Below, one piece after another: positions 10,567 to 19,099 of a stretch of DNA of 27,402 nt. The translations under genes were made by a program, and so were the position numbers. Under the pieces are notes generated by a model. That model worked only from the letters and a program-made list of their open reading frames with translations. It was not told where the DNA came from and made no database searches. Source of the DNA: Paramacrobiotus richtersi (lineage: Eukaryota > Tardigrada > Eutardigrada > Parachela > Macrobiotidae); assembly GCA_034698045.1 (NCBI GenBank), contig JAQGAU010000480.1, positions 1-27,402 on the forward strand. The letters run 5' to 3'. How positions within the stretch are numbered: position 1 is the stretch's first letter; each line of letters starts with the position of its first letter.

Positions 10567-11189
10567 GCATAGGGCTTTCTTGCTTGTGTATGTGATCCGT
10601 TGCGGCCGCGGGCCGTGCTGTCCTGTTAGGAAACTCACTGTCCAACATAACTACCGCATGTTCTGTTGTTGTCCAGTCAATCGACCAAAAATGGCATATA
10701 GTATTATTAACCTGTCATACTGGGGCCAGTGCTGTGCTAACCTGGTATCAGAGACCTGCGGCCGAGGCAGAGGCAACCAGAGAAATTAGAGATGTAAATT
10801 AGCCGACGGTTGACTTTAAAAATTAATAAATTCGCATGCATCGGCAATTGCAACACCAAGTACGGAAACTTCCGACATTCTGCATCTGGCCTTTTGGTAA
10901 AATGTGTACTGGGGGAACGCTGCATATTAAATCTGCATATGTAATATTTGATTCCCAAACTGTACATTGTTTTTTTGTAACAATCGCGCATCTCTTTCCG
11001 AAAATGTTAGCGATACTTGTAAACGTGCTGACACATGATAGTGTACTGTACGACATGTAATTAGCAGCTGACGGTATGGTTAAGACACTGTTGCAGTGAC
11101 CGTATACTAAGTAGGCGCCAACTCGCAAAAATGCAGATTGAGACCAAGAGGCCAACGAAAATTAATTAGCAACATTGAAAACGATTATA

Positions 11190-11430
11190 TTATTCTTTGG
11201 CACATGAAAAATACGATCTGGATCTATTAATGAACCCACGAAAACGCTATGAACCATCCATAATGGTAACTGCGCTACTTGCAAATTTCAACCGGAAATC
11301 TCTGAAGCAACGTCCGCCACGGCAGTGACGGCACTATCAGCGAACAGCAGACAAACAAAAAAGCCGTTCGACTTTCCTTAACCATTCTGTTAAGAGCCAA
11401 ATGTCTAATTACATGGTATACGTGGAGGAA
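11190..11430 (+). repeat. TTTCAACCGGAAGT dispersed repeat, copy 3
   Basis: Core ATTTCAACCGGAAATCTCTG at about 11,285, after GGATCTATTAATGAA and ACCATCCATAATGG. One frame reads FQPEISEATSATAV and ends at a stop near 11,383; this frame is not shared by all copies. Located at the right end of unit A. Confidence 0.5.
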
Positions 11431-13600
11431 TCCGGCAATAAAGCCTGATCTTCTAGCGCGCTGGTTAGCTTCTCTGCTACAGTACGCATGCCATTTGGAA
11501 CGATATCGTAAACAAACGCATTTTGCTGTCCTTATCTTGTTTTTTTGAATGTTTGTATTGCAGACGCTTTTTTCCCAGAGTAGGCGTAGTTTCCCGCAGA
11601 GTGGACCGAACTGACACGAGAAAGCACCGTTCTCAAGCCCTGAGTCATTTTCGGATTACTTCGTTTCTACATGCAGCAACAGATCGATCGCTTAACAATA
11701 ATTTCAGAGGGCAACTGCAGGCGCAGTTTCTGTTGGCTGTAATTTTAACATTTTTTGTGCGGTTATTCGTTTGGATCGACTGTTCTTTACCCTGTTTAAT
11801 TCGTAATGATAACTATTATTAATAATTATTCTCACGTATTTATGTGTACGGCTGGATATTGTTAACGTTATATCAATGAGCTTGTCCATTTTCCTTTGGA
11901 TTTCTTCCTGTATTTTATTCACAACTGTTATATACGAACTGCAAAAAGGAAGATGAGTCTTGTTACAGTGTTAATCTTGCGACTTAGGAACTTTATTGTG
12001 TCTAACTGGACATTGTGCGGTCCGGCGGTGGCCAGACTGGGTTACCATGGGAAACCTTGCCGAACATCCGCCTGTGCCGCTTCTGCTCGCGCTGCACGGA
12101 TCAACAGGTGTGAAAATTACACAATTGAATGTTAACAAATTATAGTCAATTACCGCAAGCTTCCGCTATATGTAGGTATATGTAGGTTTATGGTTAATTT
12201 TAACTTCGGTATAAGTGCGTTCGAACAGTTTGGTAGCAACCATTAATTTTGGCGTGCGCATACAATCAAACTGAATCAACGTTTCCGGTTTGAATTGTTT
12301 TCAGATACGAGCTCGTCTTGTTTGTCCATATTTTTTACAAATTCTGTTTTCGTTCTGTTATTATATTGCCACATTTTATTGTTGCTTTCAAACTAATTTT
12401 CTTATAGATTCGATAGGAGCTATTTGAGTGCTGGTTTCAGCATACTTGCACAGGAAGATCTCTGGTTGAGTGGTGACACACGCGCGCACTAGCACAGTTG
12501 TTCATCTTATTTTATGGTTAACCCGTTCCCAGACCTTTTCTTGTTATATCAGAATGATTTCGATATTGCCCAGATCAAGGAAAAGCATCGAAAATATCAC
12601 TTTATTTAGTACTAAATAATCGATATTTCGAAGCATTCTAATAATGTCTGCTGATTCGGTTACATACAGTAAAACAAACACTACTAAGAATAATTAATCA
12701 AATAATTAATGAGCCACATCAAGTACGTTTACTTGCTAAAGTTATCAAAGAAAGTCAAGCTATTTAGTGCCAACAAAGACTATAACAATTTTTCTGTATA
12801 TGCACTGAGTAACGCGATACTTCGGACATTTACGAGCCAAAACTGTTAATAATCGTTCGTCACTGATCAAGGATAACAACATGAATGCCTAATTCGTCAA
12901 TGGTTATTCAAGTGTTTTGTCCTCATGTAAGAACACGCTCCTACTGTTTTATCAGTTGAATATGATCTTTACGCGCAAAAGAATGAATCAAAGAAAAAGA
13001 GGGAATACAACACGCAGTTTTTTGGTTCGACAATGGTTTCTTGTCCCGTTTCGGGTGCTCAGCTTTTACACCATGATATAGAGCTGCATAGAATTTGAAT
13101 CTCAATTCTCAAGTGACTGAATCAGTTGGTTTCATTCATTCTTTCTTTATTGAATTTACACATAATATTAATAATATTATCTTAATTGTGGCAAGTCCAG
13201 CCGTAATTATTGCAAATATCATATAAGCGCTGGATCGATCGTCTTTGACAAAGCGATGTCTGAATTCTAATGCTGCTAGGGGCTGGCGGAAGCAACAAAT
13301 GTACTATTGTGGACACTTCCTGATCATGAGAAAGTAACATTATGCCTGCTGTAACCTATATGTTTTCGTCGCGCTCACAGCAGACTTGCCGTTTTCTGTA
13401 GTGAGTTTGGACATTAATGACAGTATCACTATATTACTACTGAAAAAATATGAAAAAACGGATGGTACTGTTTTCAGGTCGATAAATACGCAAAGAATCT
13501 GCTGGCTGTTCTACGATAAAAAAACTTTCCAAGCCGAAGCTAGATAACCTAGACATCCTGACTGTATATAACATACTCTTCTAAAGGCAAATTGTGGAAT
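11431..13600. other. Non-coding flank opening unit B
   Basis: From about 11,575 this matches 1-1890. Frames differ between the copies. Differences include a roughly 70-bp insertion at about 13,009-13,079 that is absent at 1,385. No supported gene. Confidence 0.6.
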
Positions 13601-13637
13601 CTTCCATTCTTTTGAAACATGCGAGATGTAAGGCTAG

Positions 13638-14050
13638 TAAATCAATGGGCTTTGTTTTACAAACGCGGGTTTGTCTGGTATCGGAACAATACAGTCTGGG
13701 AGACACGCTTTCGATTTTGCAAAGCCGTGTTGCTTGTCTCATCAGTCCGACCGTGGTGATTGCGCCAAGTCTGCATGTCGTAAACAGGAGAACCGTTGCT
13801 GTCCAGGTAACATTCATTCGCAAGAATATGGCAAGGAAAATCCTAATTTGCACACCGCTGCAGCTAGTGCGCCATCGCTGCGCGCATTCCATCATCTGGC
13901 ACCTGTTTCGATTCGGCCGAGCATTATAGGGCAGTTGTGGTTGGTCAGTTTCGCATCAGGTGTCGGACGAACGCGCAGTGATTGGCAGATCTCGACAGGC
14001 AGAAGCACGCCTACGTTCCAGGACTGACGAAATATTTTTCATTGCCCGTT
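13638..14050 (+). promoter_or_regulatory. Highly conserved upstream island, unit B copy 1
   Basis: Counterpart of 1917-2340 at roughly 94-95% identity, with indels that shift every frame. It precedes a splice donor GTAAGT at 14,187. Likely promoter or untranslated first exon of paralogue B; non-coding RNA is an alternative. Confidence 0.5.
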
Positions 14051-14257
14051 TCGCTAGCGGAAGACTTGTACTTGTGCCGAAGCTCATTCAGTCGATTTCA
14101 TTGCTGGCAGATTCATCTGTTATCCGTACAACGTTGTATCAGAAAATACGATTCTTTCGCAATTAAGCAGACGGTATCTTACGCTCGTAAGTATCTTTCT
14201 TATTTTATTATAATCTGCAATTACCAGGACAGCTTCATTTGGTTTTCTGTTTTGCAG

Positions 14258-14318
14258 CAGTCGGAAACATCTACGGTATCTTACCCATCAGTTACCAGAA
14301 ATTTCTGCTCAATTATCG
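14258..14318 (+). other. Predicted 61-bp 5' UTR mini-exon, unit B copy 1
   Basis: The intron 14,187-14,257 (71 bp) has donor GTAAGT and acceptor TTCTGTTTTGCAG. The exon ends ATCG before donor GTAAGT at 14,319. It is the counterpart of the 60-bp exon at 2564-2623. Confidence 0.45.
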
Positions 14319-14835
14319 GTAAGTCCTTCGGGTTCTGCTGTTTGATCGTAATCTAATCTGTCAAAAATGTTCTAAAATATGAAAACATAGCCAGGGTTAG
14401 CTAGTAAGTACGGTGACCGCATGTTATCAAGCCGAGAATTGCATCAGTTTGAACGAAATCATGAGGAAATCCTTCTAACGCCTGAAAGTATCAAACTCTT
14501 AGTGACCTTTCTTGTGTTGCCGTGTCTTACACATTGTGAAATTCGAGGTTTCATTGGTAAAATTCTACAGATCAATCGCTCATTCCTTTTTAATTTGGTA
14601 TTTGGTTTATACGTTTCGATATTCTGAATAGGAAGCGCTGTAGCTCTCTGGCAGGTTCACCACGATTTGTGATACTTTGATAGTGATACGCTGTGGCTTC
14701 GCGGTAGTCTGTGTGGTGATTCCTTTAGCTTTTGAGTTTGTTGCTGATTTCTTACTACATCTTTTATTCTGAGATCAACGTTAAAATGCATGTGGCTTTC
14801 GCATCTTTACACGTTAGTCCGACGTCAGACAGGAA

Positions 14836-14910
14836 CTCAGCCGTTGATAATGAGGTGCCGTGACTGACGTCATAGGCCGATCGTAGTACAGGGAAGTTGA
14901 GGGAACAGAC
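14836..14910 (+). promoter_or_regulatory. Conserved promoter-like block with perfect CRE, unit B copy 1
   Basis: CCGTTGATAATGAGGTG is followed by TGACGTCA at 14,865-14,872, the palindromic CREB/ATF site, then CATAGGCCGATCGTAGTACAG. A second ACGTCA half-site lies at 14,822-14,827. The equivalent block in unit A keeps the order with a one-base change in the CRE. Confidence 0.45.
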
Positions 14911-14983
14911 CGAGAACAGCTAGACAAGGAATGTTTTTCTTTTCTTACACTTTTTGTATTCAACTATCTTACTGCTGTTGCTG

Positions 14984-15475
14984 GTGAGTATGGAATGTCG
15001 CAGATAGTCCAAAAAGCTAAATAATCGTCACAAGGTCACAGTTTGATGATGTTTCGATGACAGACTAGTTCTATTGTGAAGAGGAAAGCTGTCTTTTTCC
15101 CAGTATAAACTGATAGCAGCTCAGTAAAGAAAATGTTTCTCTTCATTTCTCAAGATTCGTAAGAAAATGGGAATAGTGTGCATTCTTTTTAATACGTGGA
15201 ACAGACAGATAAAAATGATATAAATCCAACAAAATACGTAATCGTTTACGCGAACGGTACCAAGGCAATGTACCAAGAATTAGCCAGTAGCTACAGTTCA
15301 CAATCCATATTATTGTGAATTTAAAAGGGTTCCAAAACCATCCAGGGCAGGTAGATTAGATGTGATTTTATTTAGAAGTTGTACAGTAAGCCGGTATTAC
15401 GAATTACGCATCTGTCACTTCAATTACCTGCGAATATGATGGAATATATTTGCAAGATTGTTTATTTTTATGTAG
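14984..15475 (+). other. Predicted 5' UTR intron of paralogue B (492 bp)
   Basis: A strong donor GTGAGT begins at 14,984 (after GTTGCTG), and a T-rich tract with TAG ends at 15,475, two bases before the start codon at 15,478. Whether the donor and acceptor are used together is inferred. In unit A the matching donor position reads GGAAGTG and may be lost, which would favour trans-splicing or another donor there. Confidence 0.35.
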
Positions 15476-15477
15476 CC

Positions 15478-16204
15478 ATGACGAAATCTGTGGAAAAACT
15501 AGAAGTCAAGGGCACGAATGGTACGAGCCCGTCGCCACCGTCTTCGCCGCCACCGTCTTCGCCACCACCATCTTCGCCACCACCGTCTTCGCGGATTGGC
15601 CGGGATGTTCTGCGTTACGGCAAGGCGTATTTCTATTCGCCGGGACCGCATAGCAGCTTTCCGCCAGGCCGTGAAATCCCGCGTACTCCAGTTCGAAACT
15701 CTGCTCCGAATAACGCTGCTGGAATGAGTCCTTTGTCCGGAAACGCTGTGGTTTGCAACAAGGTACGCCTGATCACATTGGTCGCAAAAATCTAACAATT
15801 CTGCACGAAACTGTTTCAATTTTCTAGGCCGAATGGGAAGTGCGAACTCTGGAATTCGGGGACACTGAAGGCGAACAGCAGGATAAAACCCCGCAGTTCA
15901 TTAAAACGATCGCTCTTGGCTTCGATGAGCTCTACGACGAGGTGGGTGTCAGAGCTGACCTTGTAGGAATTGTTTGTTTGAGCATGCTTTTGGTTTTTAG
16001 AACCGGAAACTGCGAGCGGAAGTGGACGTGTTGAAGGCGGAAGGGGTCGGGCTGAAGGCGGAAGTGGTCGGGCTGCAGGCGGAAGTGGTCGGTCTGAAGG
16101 CGGAAGTGGTCGGGCTGAAGGCGGAAGTGGCTAAACTGCGAGAGGATCACAATGCTTTGATGACTGTGCACAAGGCGCTGCTGGAACGTCTCGGGGAGGG
16201 ATAG
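15478..16204 (+). CDS. Coiled-coil repeat protein, paralogue B (3 exons, 200 aa)
   Basis: Exons 15,478-15,762, 15,828-15,941 and 16,001-16,204 encode 95, 38 and 67 residues. The introns are 65 and 59 bp, GT-AG, phase 0. Exon 1 begins MTKSVEK, then a Pro/Ser tract of four SPPPS-type units (residues about 19-37), then a basic segment with conserved PRTP and a VC-x-K end. Exon 2 ends FDELYDE. Exon 3 is a coiled coil with five near-identical heptads of the form VVGLKAE (residues about 141-175), ending REDHNALMTVHKALLERLGEG across the charged tail shared with paralogue A. It is about 100 residues shorter than A, mostly in exon 3. No signal peptide or membrane segment. Only about 38 bp of its 3' flank remain before the duplication junction. 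Family not recognised. Confidence 0.85.
15532..15588 (+). repeat. 15-bp in-frame minisatellite coding SPPPS, paralogue B
   Basis: One 12-bp and three 15-bp units of the type TCGCCACCACCGTCT. Absent from paralogue A at the matching place. Proline-rich tracts of this kind form extended linkers or SH3/WW-type ligands; the role here is not known. Confidence 0.85.
16022..16126 (+). repeat. 21-bp in-frame minisatellite coding coiled-coil heptads, paralogue B
   Basis: Five consecutive 21-bp units ending AAGGCGGAA (one CAGGCGGAA), differing at a few positions. The unit equals exactly one heptad, so gain or loss of units changes coiled-coil length without breaking its register. Confidence 0.9.
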
Positions 16205-16489
16205 CAGGAAAGGCAGTACCTGCTCACGTACGGTGGTGTTATGTTTTCTGTAGTGAGTTTGGACATTAATGACAGTATCACTATATTACTACTGAAAAAA
16301 TATGAAAAAACGGATGGTACTGTTTTCAGGTCGATAAATACGCAAAGAATCTGCTGGCTGTTCTACGATAAAAAAACTTTCCAAGCCGAAGCTAGATAAC
16401 CTAGACATCCTGACTGTATATAACATACTCTTCTAAAGGCAAATTGTGGAATCTTCCATTCTTTTGAAACATGCGAGATGTAAGGCTAG

Positions 16490-16902
16490 TAAATCAATGG
16501 GCTTTGTTTTACAAACGCGGGTTTGTCTGGTATCGGAACAATACAGTCTGGGAGACACGCTTTCGATTTTGCAAAGCCGTGTTGCTTGTCTCATCAGTCC
16601 GACCGTGGTGATTGCGCCAAGTCTGCATGTCGTAAACAGGAGAACCGTTGCTGTCCAGGTAACATTCATTCGCAAGAATATGGCAAGGAAAATCCTAATT
16701 TGCACACCGCTGCAGCTAGTGCGCCATCGCTGCGCGCATTCCATCATCTGGCACCTGTTTCGATTCGGCCGAGCATTATAGGGCAGTTGTGGTTGGTCAG
16801 TTTCGCATCAGGTGTCGGACGAACGCGCAGTGATTGGCAGATCTCGACAGGCAGAAGCACGCCTACGTTCCAGGACTGACGAAATATTTTTCATTGCCCG
16901 TT
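16490..16902 (+). promoter_or_regulatory. Highly conserved upstream island, unit B copy 2
   Basis: Identical to 13,638-14,050. It now lies only about 290 bp after the stop codon of paralogue B, so it serves paralogue C and borders the 3' end of B. Confidence 0.5.
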
Positions 16903-17109
16903 TCGCTAGCGGAAGACTTGTACTTGTGCCGAAGCTCATTCAGTCGATTTCATTGCTGGCAGATTCATCTGTTATCCGTACAACGTTGTATCAGAAAATA
17001 CGATTCTTTCGCAATTAAGCAGACGGTATCTTACGCTCGTAAGTATCTTTCTTATTTTATTATAATCTGCAATTACCAGGACAGCTTCATTTGGTTTTCT
17101 GTTTTGCAG

Positions 17110-17170
17110 CAGTCGGAAACATCTACGGTATCTTACCCATCAGTTACCAGAAATTTCTGCTCAATTATCG
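17110..17170 (+). other. Predicted 61-bp 5' UTR mini-exon, unit B copy 2
   Basis: Identical to 14,258-14,318, with the same flanking acceptor and donor. Confidence 0.45.
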
Positions 17171-17687
17171 GTAAGTCCTTCGGGTTCTGCTGTTTGATCG
17201 TAATCTAATCTGTCAAAAATGTTCTAAAATATGAAAACATAGCCAGGGTTAGCTAGTAAGTACGGTGACCGCATGTTATCAAGCCGAGAATTGCATCAGT
17301 TTGAACGAAATCATGAGGAAATCCTTCTAACGCCTGAAAGTATCAAACTCTTAGTGACCTTTCTTGTGTTGCCGTGTCTTACACATTGTGAAATTCGAGG
17401 TTTCATTGGTAAAATTCTACAGATCAATCGCTCATTCCTTTTTAATTTGGTATTTGGTTTATACGTTTCGATATTCTGAATAGGAAGCGCTGTAGCTCTC
17501 TGGCAGGTTCACCACGATTTGTGATACTTTGATAGTGATACGCTGTGGCTTCGCGGTAGTCTGTGTGGTGATTCCTTTAGCTTTTGAGTTTGTTGCTGAT
17601 TTCTTACTACATCTTTTATTCTGAGATCAACGTTAAAATGCATGTGGCTTTCGCATCTTTACACGTTAGTCCGACGTCAGACAGGAA

Positions 17688-17762
17688 CTCAGCCGTTGAT
17701 AATGAGGTGCCGTGACTGACGTCATAGGCCGATCGTAGTACAGGGAAGTTGAGGGAACAGAC
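17688..17762 (+). promoter_or_regulatory. Promoter-like block with perfect CRE, unit B copy 2
   Basis: Identical to 14,836-14,910; TGACGTCA at 17,717-17,724. Confidence 0.45.
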
Positions 17763-17835
17763 CGAGAACAGCTAGACAAGGAATGTTTTTCTTTTCTTAC
17801 ACTTTTTGTATTCAACTATCTTACTGCTGTTGCTG

Positions 17836-18327
17836 GTGAGTATGGAATGTCGCAGATAGTCCAAAAAGCTAAATAATCGTCACAAGGTCACAGTTTGATG
17901 ATGTTTCGATGACAGACTAGTTCTATTGTGAAGAGGAAAGCTGTCTTTTTCCCAGTATAAACTGATAGCAGCTCAGTAAAGAAAATGTTTCTCTTCATTT
18001 CTCAAGATTCGTAAGAAAATGGGAATAGTGTGCATTCTTTTTAATACGTGGAACAGACAGATAAAAATGATATAAATCCAACAAAATACGTAATCGTTTA
18101 CGCGAACGGTACCAAGGCAATGTACCAAGAATTAGCCAGTAGCTACAGTTCACAATCCATATTATTGTGAATTTAAAAGGGTTCCAAAACCATCCAGGGC
18201 AGGTAGATTAGATGTGATTTTATTTAGAAGTTGTACAGTAAGCCGGTATTACGAATTACGCATCTGTCACTTCAATTACCTGCGAATATGATGGAATATA
18301 TTTGCAAGATTGTTTATTTTTATGTAG
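17836..18327 (+). other. Predicted 5' UTR intron of paralogue C (492 bp)
   Basis: Identical to the predicted intron at 14,984-15,475; acceptor two bases before the ATG at 18,330. Confidence 0.35.
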
Positions 18328-18329
18328 CC

Positions 18330-19056
18330 ATGACGAAATCTGTGGAAAAACTAGAAGTCAAGGGCACGAATGGTACGAGCCCGTCGCCACCGTCTTCGCC
18401 GCCACCGTCTTCGCCACCACCATCTTCGCCACCACCGTCTTCGCGGATTGGCCGGGATGTTCTGCGTTACGGCAAGGCGTATTTCTATTCGCCGGGACCG
18501 CATAGCAGCTTTCCGCCAGGCCGTGAAATCCCGCGTACTCCAGTTCGAAACTCTGCTCCGAATAACGCTGCTGGAATGAGTCCTTTGTCCGGAAACGCTG
18601 TGGTTTGCAACAAGGTACGCCTGATCACATTGGTCGCAAAAATCTAACAATTCTGCACGAAACTGTTTCAATTTTCTAGGCCGAATGGGAAGTGCGAACT
18701 CTGGAATTCGGGGACACTGAAGGCGAACAGCAGGATAAAACCCCGCAGTTCATTAAAACGATCGCTCTTGGCTTCGATGAGCTCTACGACGAGGTGGGTG
18801 TCAGAGCTGACCTTGTAGGAATTGTTTGTTTGAGCATGCTTTTGGTTTTTAGAACCGGAAACTGCGAGCGGAAGTGGACGTGTTGAAGGCGGAAGGGGTC
18901 GGGCTGAAGGCGGAAGTGGTCGGGCTGCAGGCGGAAGTGGTCGGTCTGAAGGCGGAAGTGGTCGGGCTGAAGGCGGAAGTGGCTAAACTGCGAGAGGATC
19001 ACAATGCTTTGATGACTGTGCACAAGGCGCTGCTGGAACGTCTCGGGGAGGGATAG
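18330..19056 (+). CDS. Coiled-coil repeat protein, paralogue C (3 exons, 200 aa)
   Basis: Exons 18,330-18,614, 18,680-18,793 and 18,853-19,056; the protein is identical to paralogue B, with the same introns and minisatellites. It keeps the original unit-B 3' flank, which continues into TTTTTTGTCTCAAATGAG at about 19,095. If the duplication is real, B and C double the dose of the same protein, with C having the ancestral 3' end and B a chimeric one. Confidence 0.85.
18384..18440 (+). repeat. 15-bp in-frame minisatellite coding SPPPS, paralogue C
   Basis: Same array as at 15,532-15,588, with the same unit order. Confidence 0.85.
18874..18978 (+). repeat. 21-bp heptad minisatellite, paralogue C
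   Basis: Same five-unit array as at 16,022-16,126, with no unit gained or lost. Confidence 0.9.
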
Positions 19057-19099
19057 CAGGAAAGGCAGTACCTGCTCACGTACGGTGGTGTTATGTTTT

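Larger units (their letters stand above)
10030..11050. repeat. Gamma block, copy 2 (carries a MITE)
   Basis: Same landmarks as the other gamma copies: CAGAATAATGAGAAA (10,050), GCGCACGATGTACAA (10,250), GCGGCCGGATGACCACTGG (10,269), GAGCATAGG interrupted at 10,328 by a foldback element, GCTGTCCTGTTAGGAAACTC (10,616), and a tail with CTTTTGGTAAAATGTGTACTGGG (about 10,891) that matches 22,948. The longer frames in it differ between copies and are discounted. Confidence 0.65.
1..11574 (+). repeat. Segmental duplication unit A (about 11.6 kb)
   Basis: The first bases match the sequence from about 11,575 onward (shared TAGGCGTAGTTTCC, then a run of similar sequence), and similarity continues with indels through the coiled-coil gene to about 6,670, which matches about 20,560. 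The order coiled-coil gene, non-coding block, TTTCAACCGGAAGT repeat, minus-strand GLYAT-like relic, gamma block is then repeated in unit B. Divergence varies from a few percent in the upstream island to barely alignable in the coding exons. This is direct sequence comparison by eye; exact unit ends are approximate and the left end is cut by the window. Confidence 0.75.
13391..16242 (+). repeat. 2,852-bp tandem duplication, copy 1
   Basis: The sequence from GTTTTCTGTAGTGAG at 13,391 recurs at 16,243 with a constant offset of 2,852 bp. All frames inside translate identically in the two copies, and I found no mismatch in the lines I compared. The unit spans the upstream island, mini-exon, promoter block and complete gene of paralogue B. 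Confidence 0.95.
16243..19094 (+). repeat. 2,852-bp tandem duplication, copy 2
   Basis: Second copy, containing paralogue C. The two breakpoints share only GTTTT (13,391-13,395, 16,243-16,247 and 19,095-19,099), after which the flanks differ. This is a microhomology junction. Identity implies a very recent event, gene conversion, or an assembly duplicate. Confidence 0.95.

Noticed and set aside
14421..14627. 68-codon frame starting MLSSRELHQFERNHEE in unit B
   Set aside because: The unit A counterpart near 2740 has stops and indels in this frame; identity with 17,273 only reflects the perfect duplication.
15499..15819. Minus-strand Arg/Trp-rich frame opposite exon 1 of paralogue B
   Set aside because: Reverse reading of the SPPPS minisatellite; it crosses intron 1 of the supported gene.
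15932..16171. Minus-strand frame with repeated HFRLQPD units
   Set aside because: Reverse reading of the 21-bp heptad array.
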